Below are positions 26,922 through 35,622 of a stretch of DNA of 64,000 bases, in pieces. A program made the position numbers and the translations under genes. The notes beneath the pieces were generated by a model. The model had not been told where the DNA came from and ran no database searches. It worked only from the letters and a program-made list of their open reading frames with translations. Each line of letters begins with the position of its first letter. Within the stretch, counting starts at the first letter, position 1. The stretch is from Candidatus Methylophosphatis haderslevensis (lineage in GTDB: Bacteria > Pseudomonadota > Gammaproteobacteria > Burkholderiales > Rhodocyclaceae): NCBI GenBank assembly GCA_016711925.1, contig JADJSA010000013.1:24048-88047 (forward strand), read 5' to 3'.

Positions 26922-27200
26922 TCAATCGGTGCCTCCGTAGTCGGGCTCCGCTACGGCCACTTCGTCGATCTCCTCGCGCTGCTCCGCATATCGACCGGAA
27001 CCGGGCTGGGAGTGGTGGCGCGTCATCGAAATCGCAAGCGCGGCGCCGATAACCGGCAACAGCCACACCAACGCAAGCTGTGCCGCCTTTTGTCCGGTCG
27101 AACTGAAAGGGCAGCGCAAAACCCTTGAGGTCGCGACGGAGTTCAGCGCCACGAGAGCCGCAACAATCGCGATGACGAACGCAATCACGGCAGTCGGCAT
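26922..27200 (-). CDS. Small two-helix membrane protein, uncharacterised
   Basis: The 92-residue protein has two hydrophobic helices, TAVIAFVIAIVAALVALNSV (about 3-22) and AQLALVWLLPVIGAALAI (about 38-56), joined by a short Cys/Ser loop, and an acidic tail (EQREEIDEVAVAEPDYGG). ATG 27200 is used; no strong ribosome site is visible. Function unknown. Confidence 0.55.
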   Translation of the reverse strand: MPTAVIAFVIAIVAALVALNSVATSRVLRCPFSSTGQKAAQLALVWLLPVIGAALAISMTRHHSQPGSGRYAEQREEIDEVAVAEPDYGGTD

Positions 27201-27263
27201 CAGGGCGGGGTTTCGACTCGATCGATTGGGTAGGGCGGGCAACAGATCATCGTATCCCGCGCT

Positions 27264-27830
27264 TTACTTGCCGCACCACTGCTGTTCGCACGGCACGCCG
27301 TCGCGGTTGCCGTCCATCGTCACGTTCGGGCAGTGGTTCAGGAAATACGTCGCCTCGGCGCACGAGGTCATTTGCGAGCAGTGCGTGCGGCCGTCGCACA
27401 CGAACCGCGTGGCGCCTTGCGCGGCAGATGCGCCTGCGCTCTCGCTCGCCCCGATGTCGGCCGCGACCGCCCGCTTGCCGGCGCGCCGCGAGTATTCGCC
27501 GTACCCGACGATGCCGAGCACGACAGCGGCCAGCAGCGGCGCGAGACGCCCGATGCGGCCTCGGCCCTTTCGCGCATGCCGCGAGTCAGGCGGGCGCACG
27601 CGCCTTTGCGCGTCCGCGACACGCGCCGGGCGCGACACGGCGACTGCGCGCTTCTTGCCATCCTTGCCCGCTTCGATCTCGAACGACAAGGGCTCGCCGA
27701 TCCGCGGTCGCCGGCCATCTTTCGGGAAGGCCGAGACATGGATGAAAATTTCCTGACCGCCCAGGTTGGAGGTGATGAAGCCGAAGCCGCGGTCGTCATT
27801 CCACTTGGTGAGTTTGCCGTCGATTTGCAT
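27264..27830 (-). CDS. Cold-shock domain fused to membrane helix and excalibur domain
   Basis: The 188-residue protein joins three parts. Residues 1-65 are a CspA-type cold-shock domain (KLTKWNDDRGFGFITSNLGG, IFIHVSAF). Residues 93-112 form one membrane helix (RIGRLAPLLAAVVLGIVGYG). The C-terminus (143-188) is an excalibur Ca-binding-like domain with paired cysteines and NRDGVPCEQQWC. The basic linker before the helix suggests a cytosolic N-terminus and periplasmic C-terminus. ATG 27830 begins the cold-shock domain directly. Related proteins sometimes carry DUF1294 instead; function is unknown. Confidence 0.85.
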   Translation of the reverse strand: MQIDGKLTKWNDDRGFGFITSNLGGQEIFIHVSAFPKDGRRPRIGEPLSFEIEAGKDGKKRAVAVSRPARVADAQRRVRPPDSRHARKGRGRIGRLAPLLAAVVLGIVGYGEYSRRAGKRAVAADIGASESAGASAAQGATRFVCDGRTHCSQMTSCAEATYFLNHCPNVTMDGNRDGVPCEQQWCGK

Positions 27831-28246
27831 GGATCGGATCGTTGTGGGTTCCAGCTTCAGCTTGCTCGGAGCGCATCGAAGCCCGAAATCGGCTGCCTCG
27901 CGCGCCAGGCGAAGACTTGCTGCCGGCACTGCGTCCGGTTTCGCCAACCTTACCCGAAAAGGTTTGACCTCGCCATATGTCGGACGCGTTGCCGCGGCCC
28001 ACACGCGGCCCGGAGAATCGTTGCCGCGCCAGCGGGCCCGTGGATTGGGGATTACCCGGCATGCCACGCGTAGAGCCAATAGCCATGCGCCTTTCCGGGC
28101 GTTCCGAGAAGAAGGGCTGGCATTGCGGTATGGTCCGGGTTGTGCCGGGAGCGTCGCAGGCTGTCACCCAGCATTGGAAGCGGAAGCGGGTTGCGGGCGA
28201 CTTGCGGCCCTCCACTGCCATGCCGAACATGCGCTCGCCCAAAAGA
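27831..28246. other. Intergenic region without recognised gene
   Basis: About 415 bases between the DMT permease end and the cold-shock gene. No gene or strong structure seen beyond GC-rich short inverted repeats. Confidence 0.4.
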
Positions 28247-29095
28247 CTACGCGGCAGTGGCCCCGGCGGCCAGAAGAGCGATGCCAACCACGACGGTAAC
28301 TGCCGCAGCAACGCGGCGACCGGCAAAGCCCTCGCGCAGGAATACGGACCCGATAATGGCGCCAAAGACAACGCTGGTTTCCCGAAGCGCGACGACCGGT
28401 GCCAGGGCAAGAGCCGACATTGCCCAGAGCGCGATCCCGTAGCCTGTAACCGACAGCGAGCCGGCCACCAGGCCGGAGCGCCATTGTGTGCGGGCAAACT
28501 CAACGAGGACCGACTTTCTTCGGACATATGCCACCGAGGCCATACCGATCCCGGTAGCGACCTCAAGCCAGGCGATGTAGCCAAGCAGGGATTGGGACTT
28601 GCGAATACCAAGGCCGCTGAGGAAACTGTAACCGGCGATGGCGACACCGGTCAGGAGCGCAAGAACGACCGCCTTGCGATTTACGCTGCGGCCGGACGAC
28701 GCAAGAAGGAAGATGCCGAAGGATAGAACGAGAACAGCCAGAGTGGGCAGCGGCCCCAGGCGTTCGCCCGCGAGGACGGCGGCAAGGAGCGCTACAAGCA
28801 AAGGGGCGCTGCCTCGCGCGATGGGGTAGACCTGATTCATGTCGCCGGCGCGGTAGGCGCTGAGCATCAGCGCGTAGTACAGATAGTGAACCGCTGCAGC
28901 GGCAAGAAGATAGGGAATGCTCTCGGCGGAGGGAAGTGGAACCACGACGGCGACAGCAAGACCAGCGAGCAGACCAACAACACGAATGGAAGCAAGCATC
29001 AGCAGGCGGTCACCACTGCTCTTGACCATGGCATTCCAAGATGCGTGAGAAACTGCCGCCACGAGTACCAAGGCGTAGAGAGTGCTATGAGGCAT
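28247..29095 (-). CDS. EamA/DMT-superfamily permease
   Basis: The 282-residue protein has ten hydrophobic segments in two repeats, typical of drug/metabolite transporters. Markers are HASWNAMVKSSGDRL at the end of helix 1, YPIARGSAPLLVALLAAVLAGERL in the first repeat and LRETSVVFGAIIGSVFLREG in the second. ATG 29095 (MPHSTLYALVLVAAV) is chosen; the upstream extension to 29182 is hydrophilic and unlike the family. Substrate unknown. Confidence 0.85.
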   Translation of the reverse strand: MPHSTLYALVLVAAVSHASWNAMVKSSGDRLLMLASIRVVGLLAGLAVAVVVPLPSAESIPYLLAAAAVHYLYYALMLSAYRAGDMNQVYPIARGSAPLLVALLAAVLAGERLGPLPTLAVLVLSFGIFLLASSGRSVNRKAVVLALLTGVAIAGYSFLSGLGIRKSQSLLGYIAWLEVATGIGMASVAYVRRKSVLVEFARTQWRSGLVAGSLSVTGYGIALWAMSALALAPVVALRETSVVFGAIIGSVFLREGFAGRRVAAAVTVVVGIALLAAGATAA

Positions 29096-29188
29096 ATCGA
29101 CGCTCAGCGGCGGCCGAAACGCGTCGCCTGGAGCGTCATCTCGGTGGCGCTGGGGCTTGTGGGCAGCGTCAATGCCGAGCAATCACGC

Positions 29189-29734
29189 TCATACACGAAG
29201 CAGGCAGCGGAAACCTCTTGCCGCGTAATACGACTGAGCCCCGTTGTGATACGTAAACACTTTGCCATAACGGCGATCGCAGAATAGCGCACCGCCGAGG
29301 GAGCGGATGTCGTGCGGTGTCGCAATCCAGCTCGAGGTCTTGGCGTCGAACTCGCCGAGTTCCTGCAGCTCGCGATATTGCTCTTCGGTGAGAAGTTCGA
29401 CGCCCATCGCAACCGCCATCCCGGTTGCGCTACCGCTTGGCTTGTTTTCCTTGCGCGCGTTCAATGCCTCGTCGTCATAACAAAGACTCCTGCGCCCGAG
29501 CGGGCTCTCGGCAGAGCAATCGCAGAAGATGAACCGGCCGGTCGCCTGGTCCTGGCCGATGAGGTCCGGTTCTCCCCCAGTGGCCCCCATCTCGCCGAGC
29601 GTCTTGAGTGCGGTGGAACTGGCTTCGAGCCTGGTCAGAACCATCTCCCATGCAACCCCGCCGTGGCGGTGCATGTTGCTTTCGAATCGGTTCTTCAGCA
29701 GCCGGAGCAGTCGATCTCGTTCTTGTGTCTTCAT
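29189..29734 (-). CDS. DUF4256-family protein
   Basis: The 181-residue soluble protein matches the DUF4256 pattern as I recall it: LLKNRFESNMHRHGGVAWE, IFCDCSAESPLGRRSLCYD, ELLTEEQYRELQELGEFD and SLGGALFCDRRYGKVFTYHNGA near the end. ATG 29734 (MKTQERDRLLRLLK) is preferred over the upstream frame. No function is known for the family. Confidence 0.8.
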   Translation of the reverse strand: MKTQERDRLLRLLKNRFESNMHRHGGVAWEMVLTRLEASSTALKTLGEMGATGGEPDLIGQDQATGRFIFCDCSAESPLGRRSLCYDDEALNARKENKPSGSATGMAVAMGVELLTEEQYRELQELGEFDAKTSSWIATPHDIRSLGGALFCDRRYGKVFTYHNGAQSYYAARGFRCLLRV

Positions 29735-30346
29735 GAGGTTTGCGGCGTGTTCAACGCGCGATGATGGGGTAACACTGCGGCCCTTGCTGCACGTCATGCC
29801 GCAGGGCTCAAGCATACCTCAGCGGAAACCGGCGATGTCAGAGCCATACGCGGCGCGAGACGGATTGAGTTGGCGGGCTTGGAAGCCGCATCGGAAGGCG
29901 CTTCCGGGCAGGGCACGGCCACGAACCGCATGGAATGGCGCTCGTGGCGCAGCCATGCCCGGGAACGCCATTCCATGGGGTTCTCCGGCCGATGCGCCCG
30001 GAACCGCCGACCGTGGCGGCACTCGTCGGGGCCTTGAGGAGACGGTCGCTGGCGGTCACTCAGGATTGGACGCCGATGGCGGGCTTGGATGAGAAGAACC
30101 AGACCTGATTCATGGGCGTGCCCCGGAGCGGCATTGCGTGCCGCCTCAGCGCGGGGCTTCGACGCGTACCGGGGAGGCGGCCTTCTTCCCGCTCTTCAGG
30201 CTGGTCTCCTTGAGGGTCTGCCAGTCGAGGTGGTAGAAGCCGCCTTCGATGGTCATCACGTACATGTCGACATGCGAGTTGATTGCCACGTCGACGTCGC
30301 CGCCGACCCCTTCTCGGTCGCGTCGGCTCGTGCGAAAGCTTTGCCA
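29735..30346. other. Long gap with palindromes and a possible gene remnant
   Basis: No intact gene in about 610 bases. The left part (29888-29995) is strongly palindromic. On the minus strand, 30309-30146 reads as a plausible C-terminal peptide (DVAINSHVDMYVMTIEGG, then FYHLDWQTLKETSLKSG and a stop), with low-repeat, gene-like composition, but with no start; I do not recognise it. It may be the tail of a decayed gene. Confidence 0.35.
29929..29977. repeat. Perfect 12-bp inverted repeat in a nested palindrome
   Basis: CATGGAATGGCG (29929-29940) pairs with CGCCATTCCATG (29966-29977) across 25 nt. An outer pair GCATCGG (about 29888) and CCGATGC (about 29989) and a small hairpin CGGAAG-GCG-CTTCCG make a nested cruciform. 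It resembles REP-like intergenic elements. Confidence 0.6.
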
Positions 30347-30748
30347 TCACTCCGGTTGCTTGAACTGAACGATGTTGCCCTCGGGGTCCCAGCCGTCAAG
30401 CACGATGCAGCCGCGAAAATGCCAAGCTCCTTGCTTCGGCTTGAGGTAACCACCTGATTTCGTCGCGGCGATTCGAACCTCGTCAAGATCCCCAACGACG
30501 AACGTCGGCTTGAACGGCATTTCCTCGCGCGGCACGATTGGCCGGGCAAGCTTGATGGCTGCTGCGTACTTGCGAGGAATTGCGTGAACTACGACCTCGT
30601 AGCCATTGCCGCGAAGGAGGTCGTGTGACGGCCCTGATTCCTCGATCGCGAGGCCGAGCGTCTGTTGGTAGAAGGCGGATACACGCTTCTTGTTCTTGGC
30701 GAACACAACGCAGCCTTGCTGCAGAGACGTCTTGATTGGGGATACCAC
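30347..30748 (-). CDS. VOC/glyoxalase-superfamily protein
   Basis: The 133-residue protein shows the beta-alpha-beta-beta-beta pattern of vicinal oxygen chelate proteins: GCVVFAKNKKRVSAFYQQTLGLAI, then GYEVVVHAIP, the second module with PTFVVGDLDEVRIAATKSGG and the closing VLDGWDPEGNIVQFKQPE containing the usual metal-binding Glu region. GTG 30748 is supported by AGGAGG nine nt upstream. Substrate unknown. Confidence 0.82.
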   Translation of the reverse strand: MVSPIKTSLQQGCVVFAKNKKRVSAFYQQTLGLAIEESGPSHDLLRGNGYEVVVHAIPRKYAAAIKLARPIVPREEMPFKPTFVVGDLDEVRIAATKSGGYLKPKQGAWHFRGCIVLDGWDPEGNIVQFKQPE

Positions 30749-31125
30749 GATCGGAGCCTCCTGCGATTCTCAACGACAATGAACCTCTCGAAAGACGCAA
30801 AATAAAGACTCTTGGGAGGAGTCGGAAAATGTGCTCCTTGCGCTAACCGCTGGCTCGTGGCTCGTTCGGTCGCAGGACTGGCGCAGAGCTTACGCGAACG
30901 GAGTGCCTCGCGGCATATGTCAAATGGGCGCCAGGCCGGGCGGCGGGCGTGCGCCTCGCGGCTCGCTTCGCGACGTGCCGGATGCGGTGCTGGCAAATGG
31001 CACCGCCACGAGCCGCAGTGGATGGACCTCGCCGGGCAGGGTGGCCTGGCAGCCGCATGGATCGGGGCTTTGGCGGCATGTCGCCTGAGAGCAAGCATCC
31101 ATGAGCCTCGCCGGCCGATGCAATG
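30749..31125. other. Intergenic region between VOC gene and panD
   Basis: About 380 bases with no supported gene; the right side (30940-31100) is rich in short inverted repeats similar in style to 29888-29995. Confidence 0.4.
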
Positions 31126-31148
31126 AAAAGGGCCGCCCGCGGCGGCCC
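31126..31148 (-). terminator. Intrinsic terminator after panD
   Basis: On the minus strand an 8-bp perfect GC stem (31148-31141 with 31137-31130, 3-nt loop) is followed by TTTTCATTG. It lies 22 bp after the panD stop and closes the panB-panC-panD transcript. Confidence 0.8.
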
Positions 31149-31169
31149 TCGCCCGGCGCGTCCCCGGGG

Positions 31170-31553
31170 TCAGCCGGCCATCTGCACCGGGATCGCGTTG
31201 CCCTTGCGCACGATGCGGTTGCGGCCGTCGACGTAGACCAGCTTGGGTTCGTACTTTTGCAGTTCGAGTTCGTTGTAGGCCGAGTAGCAGGCGATGATCA
31301 TGATGTCGCCGACGGCGGCGCGGCGGGCGGCGGCGCCGTTGACCGAGATGACGCCGCTGCCGCGTTCGGCGCTGATGGCGTAGGTGGAGAAGCGCTCGCC
31401 GTTGGTGACGTTGTAGATGTCGATCGCCTGGTATTCCCGGATGTCACTGGCATCGAGCAGGTTCTGGTCGATCGCGCACGACCCTTCGTAGTTCAACTCG
31501 GCGTGGGTGGTCGTGACGCGGTGGATCTTGGCCTGCAGCATGGTACGTTGCAT
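31170..31553 (-). CDS. panD: Aspartate 1-decarboxylase PanD
   Basis: PanD converts aspartate to beta-alanine for pantothenate synthesis and is a pyruvoyl enzyme made by self-cleavage. The 127-residue pro-protein has the cleavage site Gly24-Ser25 in YEGSCAID, and the conserved KIHRVTTTHAELNY, INGAAAR-like VNGAAARRAAVGD and IIACYS. Length is normal. It lies 24 nt after panC and ends at a terminator. Confidence 0.96.
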   Translation of the reverse strand: MQRTMLQAKIHRVTTTHAELNYEGSCAIDQNLLDASDIREYQAIDIYNVTNGERFSTYAISAERGSGVISVNGAAARRAAVGDIMIIACYSAYNELELQKYEPKLVYVDGRNRIVRKGNAIPVQMAG

Positions 31554-31577
31554 GTTCGGTTCCTCGTCGAAGAGAGC

Positions 31578-32417
31578 CTAGACTTCCAGGTTGTCGATCA
31601 GCCGCGTCGTGCCGAGAAAGGCGGCGGCCAGGATCACCAGCCCGGTATCCAGGGCGGTGGGGGATTTTAGGTCAGAGCGGCGGCGCACTGCAACATACTG
31701 CGGTGTCCAGCCGTGCGCGGCCAGTTCGGCCATCGCCTCGGCCTGCAGCGCGTCGTAGTCGCAACTGCCCGCGAGGATTTTTTCGCGCATCGCGCCGAGC
31801 AGGCGGTAGAGCCGGGGCGCTTCGGCGCGCTCGGCTTCCGACAGGTAGCCGTTGCGCGAAGACAGCGCCAGGCCGTCTGCCGCACGCACGGTGTCGCCGG
31901 GCAGCACCTCGACGCGCAGGTTGAGTTCGCGCACCATCGCCGAGAGCACCAGGTATTGCTGGTAGTCCTTCTTGCCGAACAGCGCGGCGTGCGGCTGCAC
32001 GATGTTGAAGAGCTTGAGCACCACGGTGGCCACGCCGTGGAAATGGCCGGGGCGGAATTCGCCTTCCAGCGTGGTCTGCAGGAACGGGTCGGGCTCGACC
32101 ACGAATTTCTGCGGGCTCGGATAGAGCTGCTGCTCGTCGGGCGCGAACAGGTGATGCACGCCGGCTTCGACCAGCTTGGCGCAGTCGGCTTCGAAGGTGC
32201 GCGGATAGCGGTCGAAGTCGTCCTTCGGGCCGAACTGCATGCGGTTGACGAAAATGCTGCCGACGATGCATTCGCCATGATTGATCGCGCGCCGCATCAG
32301 CGTGATGTGGCCTTCGTGCAGGTTGCCCATGGTGGGCACGAAGGCGATGCGCTTTCCGGCGCCGCGTTCGGCGTCGAGCGCGGCGCGCAGGCTGGCGATG
32401 GTGCTGTGTGTCTGCAT
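31578..32417 (-). CDS. panC: Pantoate-beta-alanine ligase PanC
   Basis: PanC joins pantoate and beta-alanine using ATP. The 279-residue protein has PTMGNLHEGH (28-37) with the HxGH nucleotide site, FVNRMQFGPKDDFDRYPR, EGEFRPGHFHGVATVV, FGKKDYQQ and SSRNGYL with the KMSKS-like site. ATG 32417 was chosen within a longer open frame because conserved sequence begins there and GAGAGG precedes it. It begins 11 nt after panB, so panB-panC-panD form one operon. Confidence 0.95.
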   Translation of the reverse strand: MQTHSTIASLRAALDAERGAGKRIAFVPTMGNLHEGHITLMRRAINHGECIVGSIFVNRMQFGPKDDFDRYPRTFEADCAKLVEAGVHHLFAPDEQQLYPSPQKFVVEPDPFLQTTLEGEFRPGHFHGVATVVLKLFNIVQPHAALFGKKDYQQYLVLSAMVRELNLRVEVLPGDTVRAADGLALSSRNGYLSEAERAEAPRLYRLLGAMREKILAGSCDYDALQAEAMAELAAHGWTPQYVAVRRRSDLKSPTALDTGLVILAAAFLGTTRLIDNLEV

Positions 32418-32428
32418 GGCGTCGCCTC

Positions 32429-33244
32429 TCAGTAGCAGTGCTCGGCGGCGGGAAAGCGCACCGCCTTGACGTCTTCGACATAGGCGCTGATCGCCTGTTC
32501 GACGGTGCGCGTGCCGGCGACGAAGTCCTTGGCAAAGCGCGGCCGCTTGCCGGGGAACACGCCGATCAGGTCGTACAGCACCAGCACCTGGCCGTGCGTC
32601 TCCGGTCCCGCCCCGATGCCGATGGTGGCCATGCTGCGGGTGGCGGCGGTGATGTCGATCGCCACGCCGCGGGTCACCATCTCCAGCACCAGCATGGCCG
32701 CGCCGGCCTCTTCGAGCGCGCGCGCCTCGCGCTTGAGGCGTTCGATCGAATCTTCGGTGCGCCCCTGCACCTTGTAGCCGCCGAGCTGGTGCACCGACTG
32801 CGGGGTGAGGCCGATGTGCGCGCACACCGGCACGCCGCGCTCGACCAGGAAGCGCACGGTCTCGGCCATCACCTCGCCGCCTTCGAGCTTGACCATCTGC
32901 GCGCCGGCCGCGAGCAGCCGGGCGGCGTTGCGCAAGGCCTGCTCGGGCGATTCCTGGTAGGTGCCGAACGGCAGGTCGGCGACCAGGAACGCGCGGTGTG
33001 TGCCGCGCGCGGTGCACTCGGTGTGATAGACCATGTTTTCCATGGTCACCGGCAGGGTCGAGGCGTGGCCCTGGATGACGTTGCCGAGCGAATCGCCGAC
33101 CAGGATGACGTTTACGCCGCAGCGCTCTTCGAGTGAGGCGAAGCTCGCGTCGTAGGCGGTGAGCATGACGATCTTCTCGCCCTCGGCGCGCATGCGGCCG
33201 ATTTCGGTCAGGGTGGTCGGCCGGGCGTCCGCCAGGTAGTTCAT
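32429..33244 (-). CDS. panB: Ketopantoate hydroxymethyltransferase PanB
   Basis: PanB adds a hydroxymethyl group from methylene-tetrahydrofolate to 2-oxoisovalerate, the first committed step to pantothenate. The 271-residue protein has MLTAYDASFA, VGDSLGNVIQGHASTLPVT, KLEGGEVM, GLTPQSVHQLGGYKVQGR and GIGAGPETHGQVLV with the catalytic Glu region. Two ATGs occur; AAGGA abuts the one at 33250 but is six nt from ATG 33244 (MNYLADARP), which I prefer. Confidence 0.95.
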   Translation of the reverse strand: MNYLADARPTTLTEIGRMRAEGEKIVMLTAYDASFASLEERCGVNVILVGDSLGNVIQGHASTLPVTMENMVYHTECTARGTHRAFLVADLPFGTYQESPEQALRNAARLLAAGAQMVKLEGGEVMAETVRFLVERGVPVCAHIGLTPQSVHQLGGYKVQGRTEDSIERLKREARALEEAGAAMLVLEMVTRGVAIDITAATRSMATIGIGAGPETHGQVLVLYDLIGVFPGKRPRFAKDFVAGTRTVEQAISAYVEDVKAVRFPAAEHCY

Positions 33245-33334
33245 GCGCATTCCTTCAGAACGTAAGCGACGACGGTCGCATTAACGCGCAGGTTCGCGGC
33301 GCGGGTTGACATGGATGGCACGGGTTGTGTGGTG

Positions 33335-33973
33335 TTATTGGGCGTAGCCGAAGAATTCGCGATAGCTGCGCATGGCCTGCAGCCGCTGGAACACGAGTTC
33401 GAAATCGTCGTCGTTGTCCACCGGGTTGAGCACCTCGGCATTCACGATGAACAGCGGCGCCGCGTCGTAGGTATAGAAGAAGCGCGCATAGCGTTCGGCC
33501 ACGCGGGCGAGATAGCTCTCGGTGATCCTCTTCTCGGCATCCATGCCGCGCCTGCGCACGCGTTCCACCAGGGTATCGGGTTCGGCCTGCAGGTAGATTA
33601 CCAGATCGGGCGTCGGCGCCTGCGGCTTCAAGTGCTCATACACCTTCTGGTACAGCGCGTATTCGTCGTCCGACAGGTTCATCGCGGCGAACAGCGGATC
33701 CTTGTCGAGCAGGAAGTCGGAGACCACGCGGCTGGTGAACAGGTCGTTCTGCGCCAGTTCGCGTAACTGGTCGATGCGCTGGAACAGAAACGCCAGTTGG
33801 GTCGCCAGTCCGTGACGTTCCATATCCTGATAGAAGCGCGCCAGGAACGGATTGTCCTGCGGCTTCTCCAACAGCGTGGCGCTACCCAGGCGCTCGGCCA
33901 GCCGCCGGGCGAGGCTGGTCTTGCCGGCGCCGATCGGTCCGTCGACCACGATGTATTTGGCCTTGTCGAGCAA
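33335..33973 (-). CDS. Deoxynucleoside kinase (dNK family)
   Basis: The 212-residue enzyme phosphorylates a deoxynucleoside for salvage. It has the P-loop GPIGAGKT (12-19), the family ERH-like DMERHGLATQLAFLFQR region, and the lid RRRGMDAEKRITESYL. I propose initiation at TTG 33973 (LLDKAKYIVVDGPIGAGK) because AGGA stands eight nt before it and conserved sequence starts there; the frame is open to 34036. Base specificity cannot be read. In related bacteria this gene sits between folK and panB, but no folK is present here. Confidence 0.85.
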   Translation of the reverse strand: MLDKAKYIVVDGPIGAGKTSLARRLAERLGSATLLEKPQDNPFLARFYQDMERHGLATQLAFLFQRIDQLRELAQNDLFTSRVVSDFLLDKDPLFAAMNLSDDEYALYQKVYEHLKPQAPTPDLVIYLQAEPDTLVERVRRRGMDAEKRITESYLARVAERYARFFYTYDAAPLFIVNAEVLNPVDNDDDFELVFQRLQAMRSYREFFGYAQ

Positions 33974-33984
33974 GCTTGCGAGTC

Positions 33985-34143
33985 CTATCCGCGGAAGACG
34001 AAGTAAACGGCGCCTAGGATACACAAGGCCGCCCACAGATAGTCAAGCTTGACAGGTTGGCCCATGTAGAGCACGGCGAAGGGCACGAACACGGTGGAGG
34101 CGACGAGCAGCAGCGACGCCTTGCGCAAGACCGGGATCTGCAT
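33985..34143 (-). pseudogene. DUF486-family remnant with internal deletion
   Basis: The 52-residue frame ends with VFVPFAVLYMGQPVKLDYL and WAALCILGAVYFVFRG, the C-terminal half of DUF486 membrane proteins (normally about 115 residues). The start MQIPVLRKASLLLVASTVF resembles the N-terminal helix of the same family, so about 60 residues appear to be missing from the middle. It fits exactly between pcnB and the dNK gene on the same strand and overlaps neither. Confidence 0.65.
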
Positions 34144-34163
34144 CGTTGGGACGGCGTGCCGCC

Positions 34164-35546
34164 TCAGTCGTCGTCGGCGTCGCTGTCGGCGGGCGGCCCG
34201 GCCTCGGCCTCTGGGGCAGCGCCATCGGTGGGTTTGCGGCGGCGGCGCCGGCGCTTCTTCGCCGGACCCTTCTCCGGCACCAGCATGGCTTCCCGTTCGT
34301 CATGACCGCCATTGGCAAAGCGTTCCCACCAGTCGGCTTCTTCCGCTTCGATCTCGCCGCTCTCGGCGCGCAGCCGCAGGAAGTCGTAGCCGGCGCGAAA
34401 GCGCGGCTGCTCGATCACCCGCAGCGGGCGCTTGCCGGTGCGCTGGGCAAACCGCGGCTGCAGCGCCCAGATGTCCTTGATGTCGCCGGCGATGCGGCGG
34501 GTGATCGCCAGCTTGTCGGCCTGCGCATCGAGCACCTCGTCCATCGCCGCGAACAGCGCGGTCTGCGCGATCTCGCCGGCCGCCTTGCGCCTGTCCCAGG
34601 CGCCGAGCACCTCGTGCCAGAGCAGCGTGGCGAACAGAAAGCCGGGCGACACCGGCTTGTCCTCGCGCACCCGCGCGTCGGTCTTTTCCAGCGACAGCCA
34701 GACGAAGCGCTGGCCCAGCGGCTGTTCGAGGATCACGTCGAGCAAGGGCAGCAGGCCGTGGTGCAGGCCTTCCTCGCGCAACTGCGTCAGGCACTCCACC
34801 GCATGGCCCGAGAGCAGCAGCTTGAGCATCTCGTCGAACAGGCGCGCCGCGGGCACGTTCTCGAGCAGGCTGGCCATCTCGCGGATCGGCGCGCGTGCCG
34901 CCGGTTCGATGGTCAGGCCGAGCTTGGCCCCCAGCCGCACCGCGCGCAGCATGCGCACCGGATCTTCGCGGTAGCGCTGCGCCGGGTCGCCGATCATGCG
35001 CAGGGTCTTCTGCTTGAGATCGGCCACGCCGTGGTGATAGTCGATCACCGTCTCGCTGGACGGGTCGTAGTACAGCGCATTTACCGTGAAATCGCGCCGG
35101 GCGGCATCTTCGAGCTGCGAGCCGAACACGTTGTCGCGCAGCACCCGGCCGTGCTCGTCGGTTTCGCCGGCGGGGTCGTGCGCGGCGCGGAAGGTCGAAA
35201 CCTCGAGCGTCTCGCCGCCCATCATCACGTGCACGATGCGAAAGCGCCGGCCGATGATGCGCGAGCGGCGGAACAGTTCGCGCACCTGTTCGGGCGTGGC
35301 GCTGGTGGCGACGTCGTAATCCTTGGGTTCGATGCCGGCGATCAGGTCGCGCACCGCACCGCCGACCACGTAGGCCTTGAAGCCGGCCGCCTGCAGGGTG
35401 TCGCACACCTTGCCCGCGCCGGGCAGGATGCGGGCGCGCGTTATGCCGTGCTGGATCAGCGGGATCACTGCCGGTTCGGCACGCGCCGCCGCCTGCGGTT
35501 TGTCCGCATTGCGACGAAACACCTTGCGCAGCAGTTTGCGGATCAC
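34164..35546 (-). CDS. pcnB: Poly(A) polymerase PcnB
   Basis: PcnB adds poly(A) tails to RNA and promotes decay. The 460-residue protein has the class-II nucleotidyltransferase core YVVGGAVRDLIAGIEPKDYDVATSATP, RRDFTVNALYYDPSSETVIDYHHG and the RNA-binding RYREDPVRMLRAVRLGAKLG. The C-terminus is a basic run (KKRRRRRRK) followed by an acidic tail. GTG 35546 (MIRKLLRKVFRR) is chosen; the 48 upstream codons have no resemblance to the family. Confidence 0.93.
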   Translation of the reverse strand: MIRKLLRKVFRRNADKPQAAARAEPAVIPLIQHGITRARILPGAGKVCDTLQAAGFKAYVVGGAVRDLIAGIEPKDYDVATSATPEQVRELFRRSRIIGRRFRIVHVMMGGETLEVSTFRAAHDPAGETDEHGRVLRDNVFGSQLEDAARRDFTVNALYYDPSSETVIDYHHGVADLKQKTLRMIGDPAQRYREDPVRMLRAVRLGAKLGLTIEPAARAPIREMASLLENVPAARLFDEMLKLLLSGHAVECLTQLREEGLHHGLLPLLDVILEQPLGQRFVWLSLEKTDARVREDKPVSPGFLFATLLWHEVLGAWDRRKAAGEIAQTALFAAMDEVLDAQADKLAITRRIAGDIKDIWALQPRFAQRTGKRPLRVIEQPRFRAGYDFLRLRAESGEIEAEEADWWERFANGGHDEREAMLVPEKGPAKKRRRRRRKPTDGAAPEAEAGPPADSDADDD

Positions 35547-35622
35547 GGGCGTTGGGTTTGCGCTTGCGGCGCGAATCGGGCGGGCTGGCCCGGCGGGCCG
35601 GGAGGCCGGATCATACAGCAGA

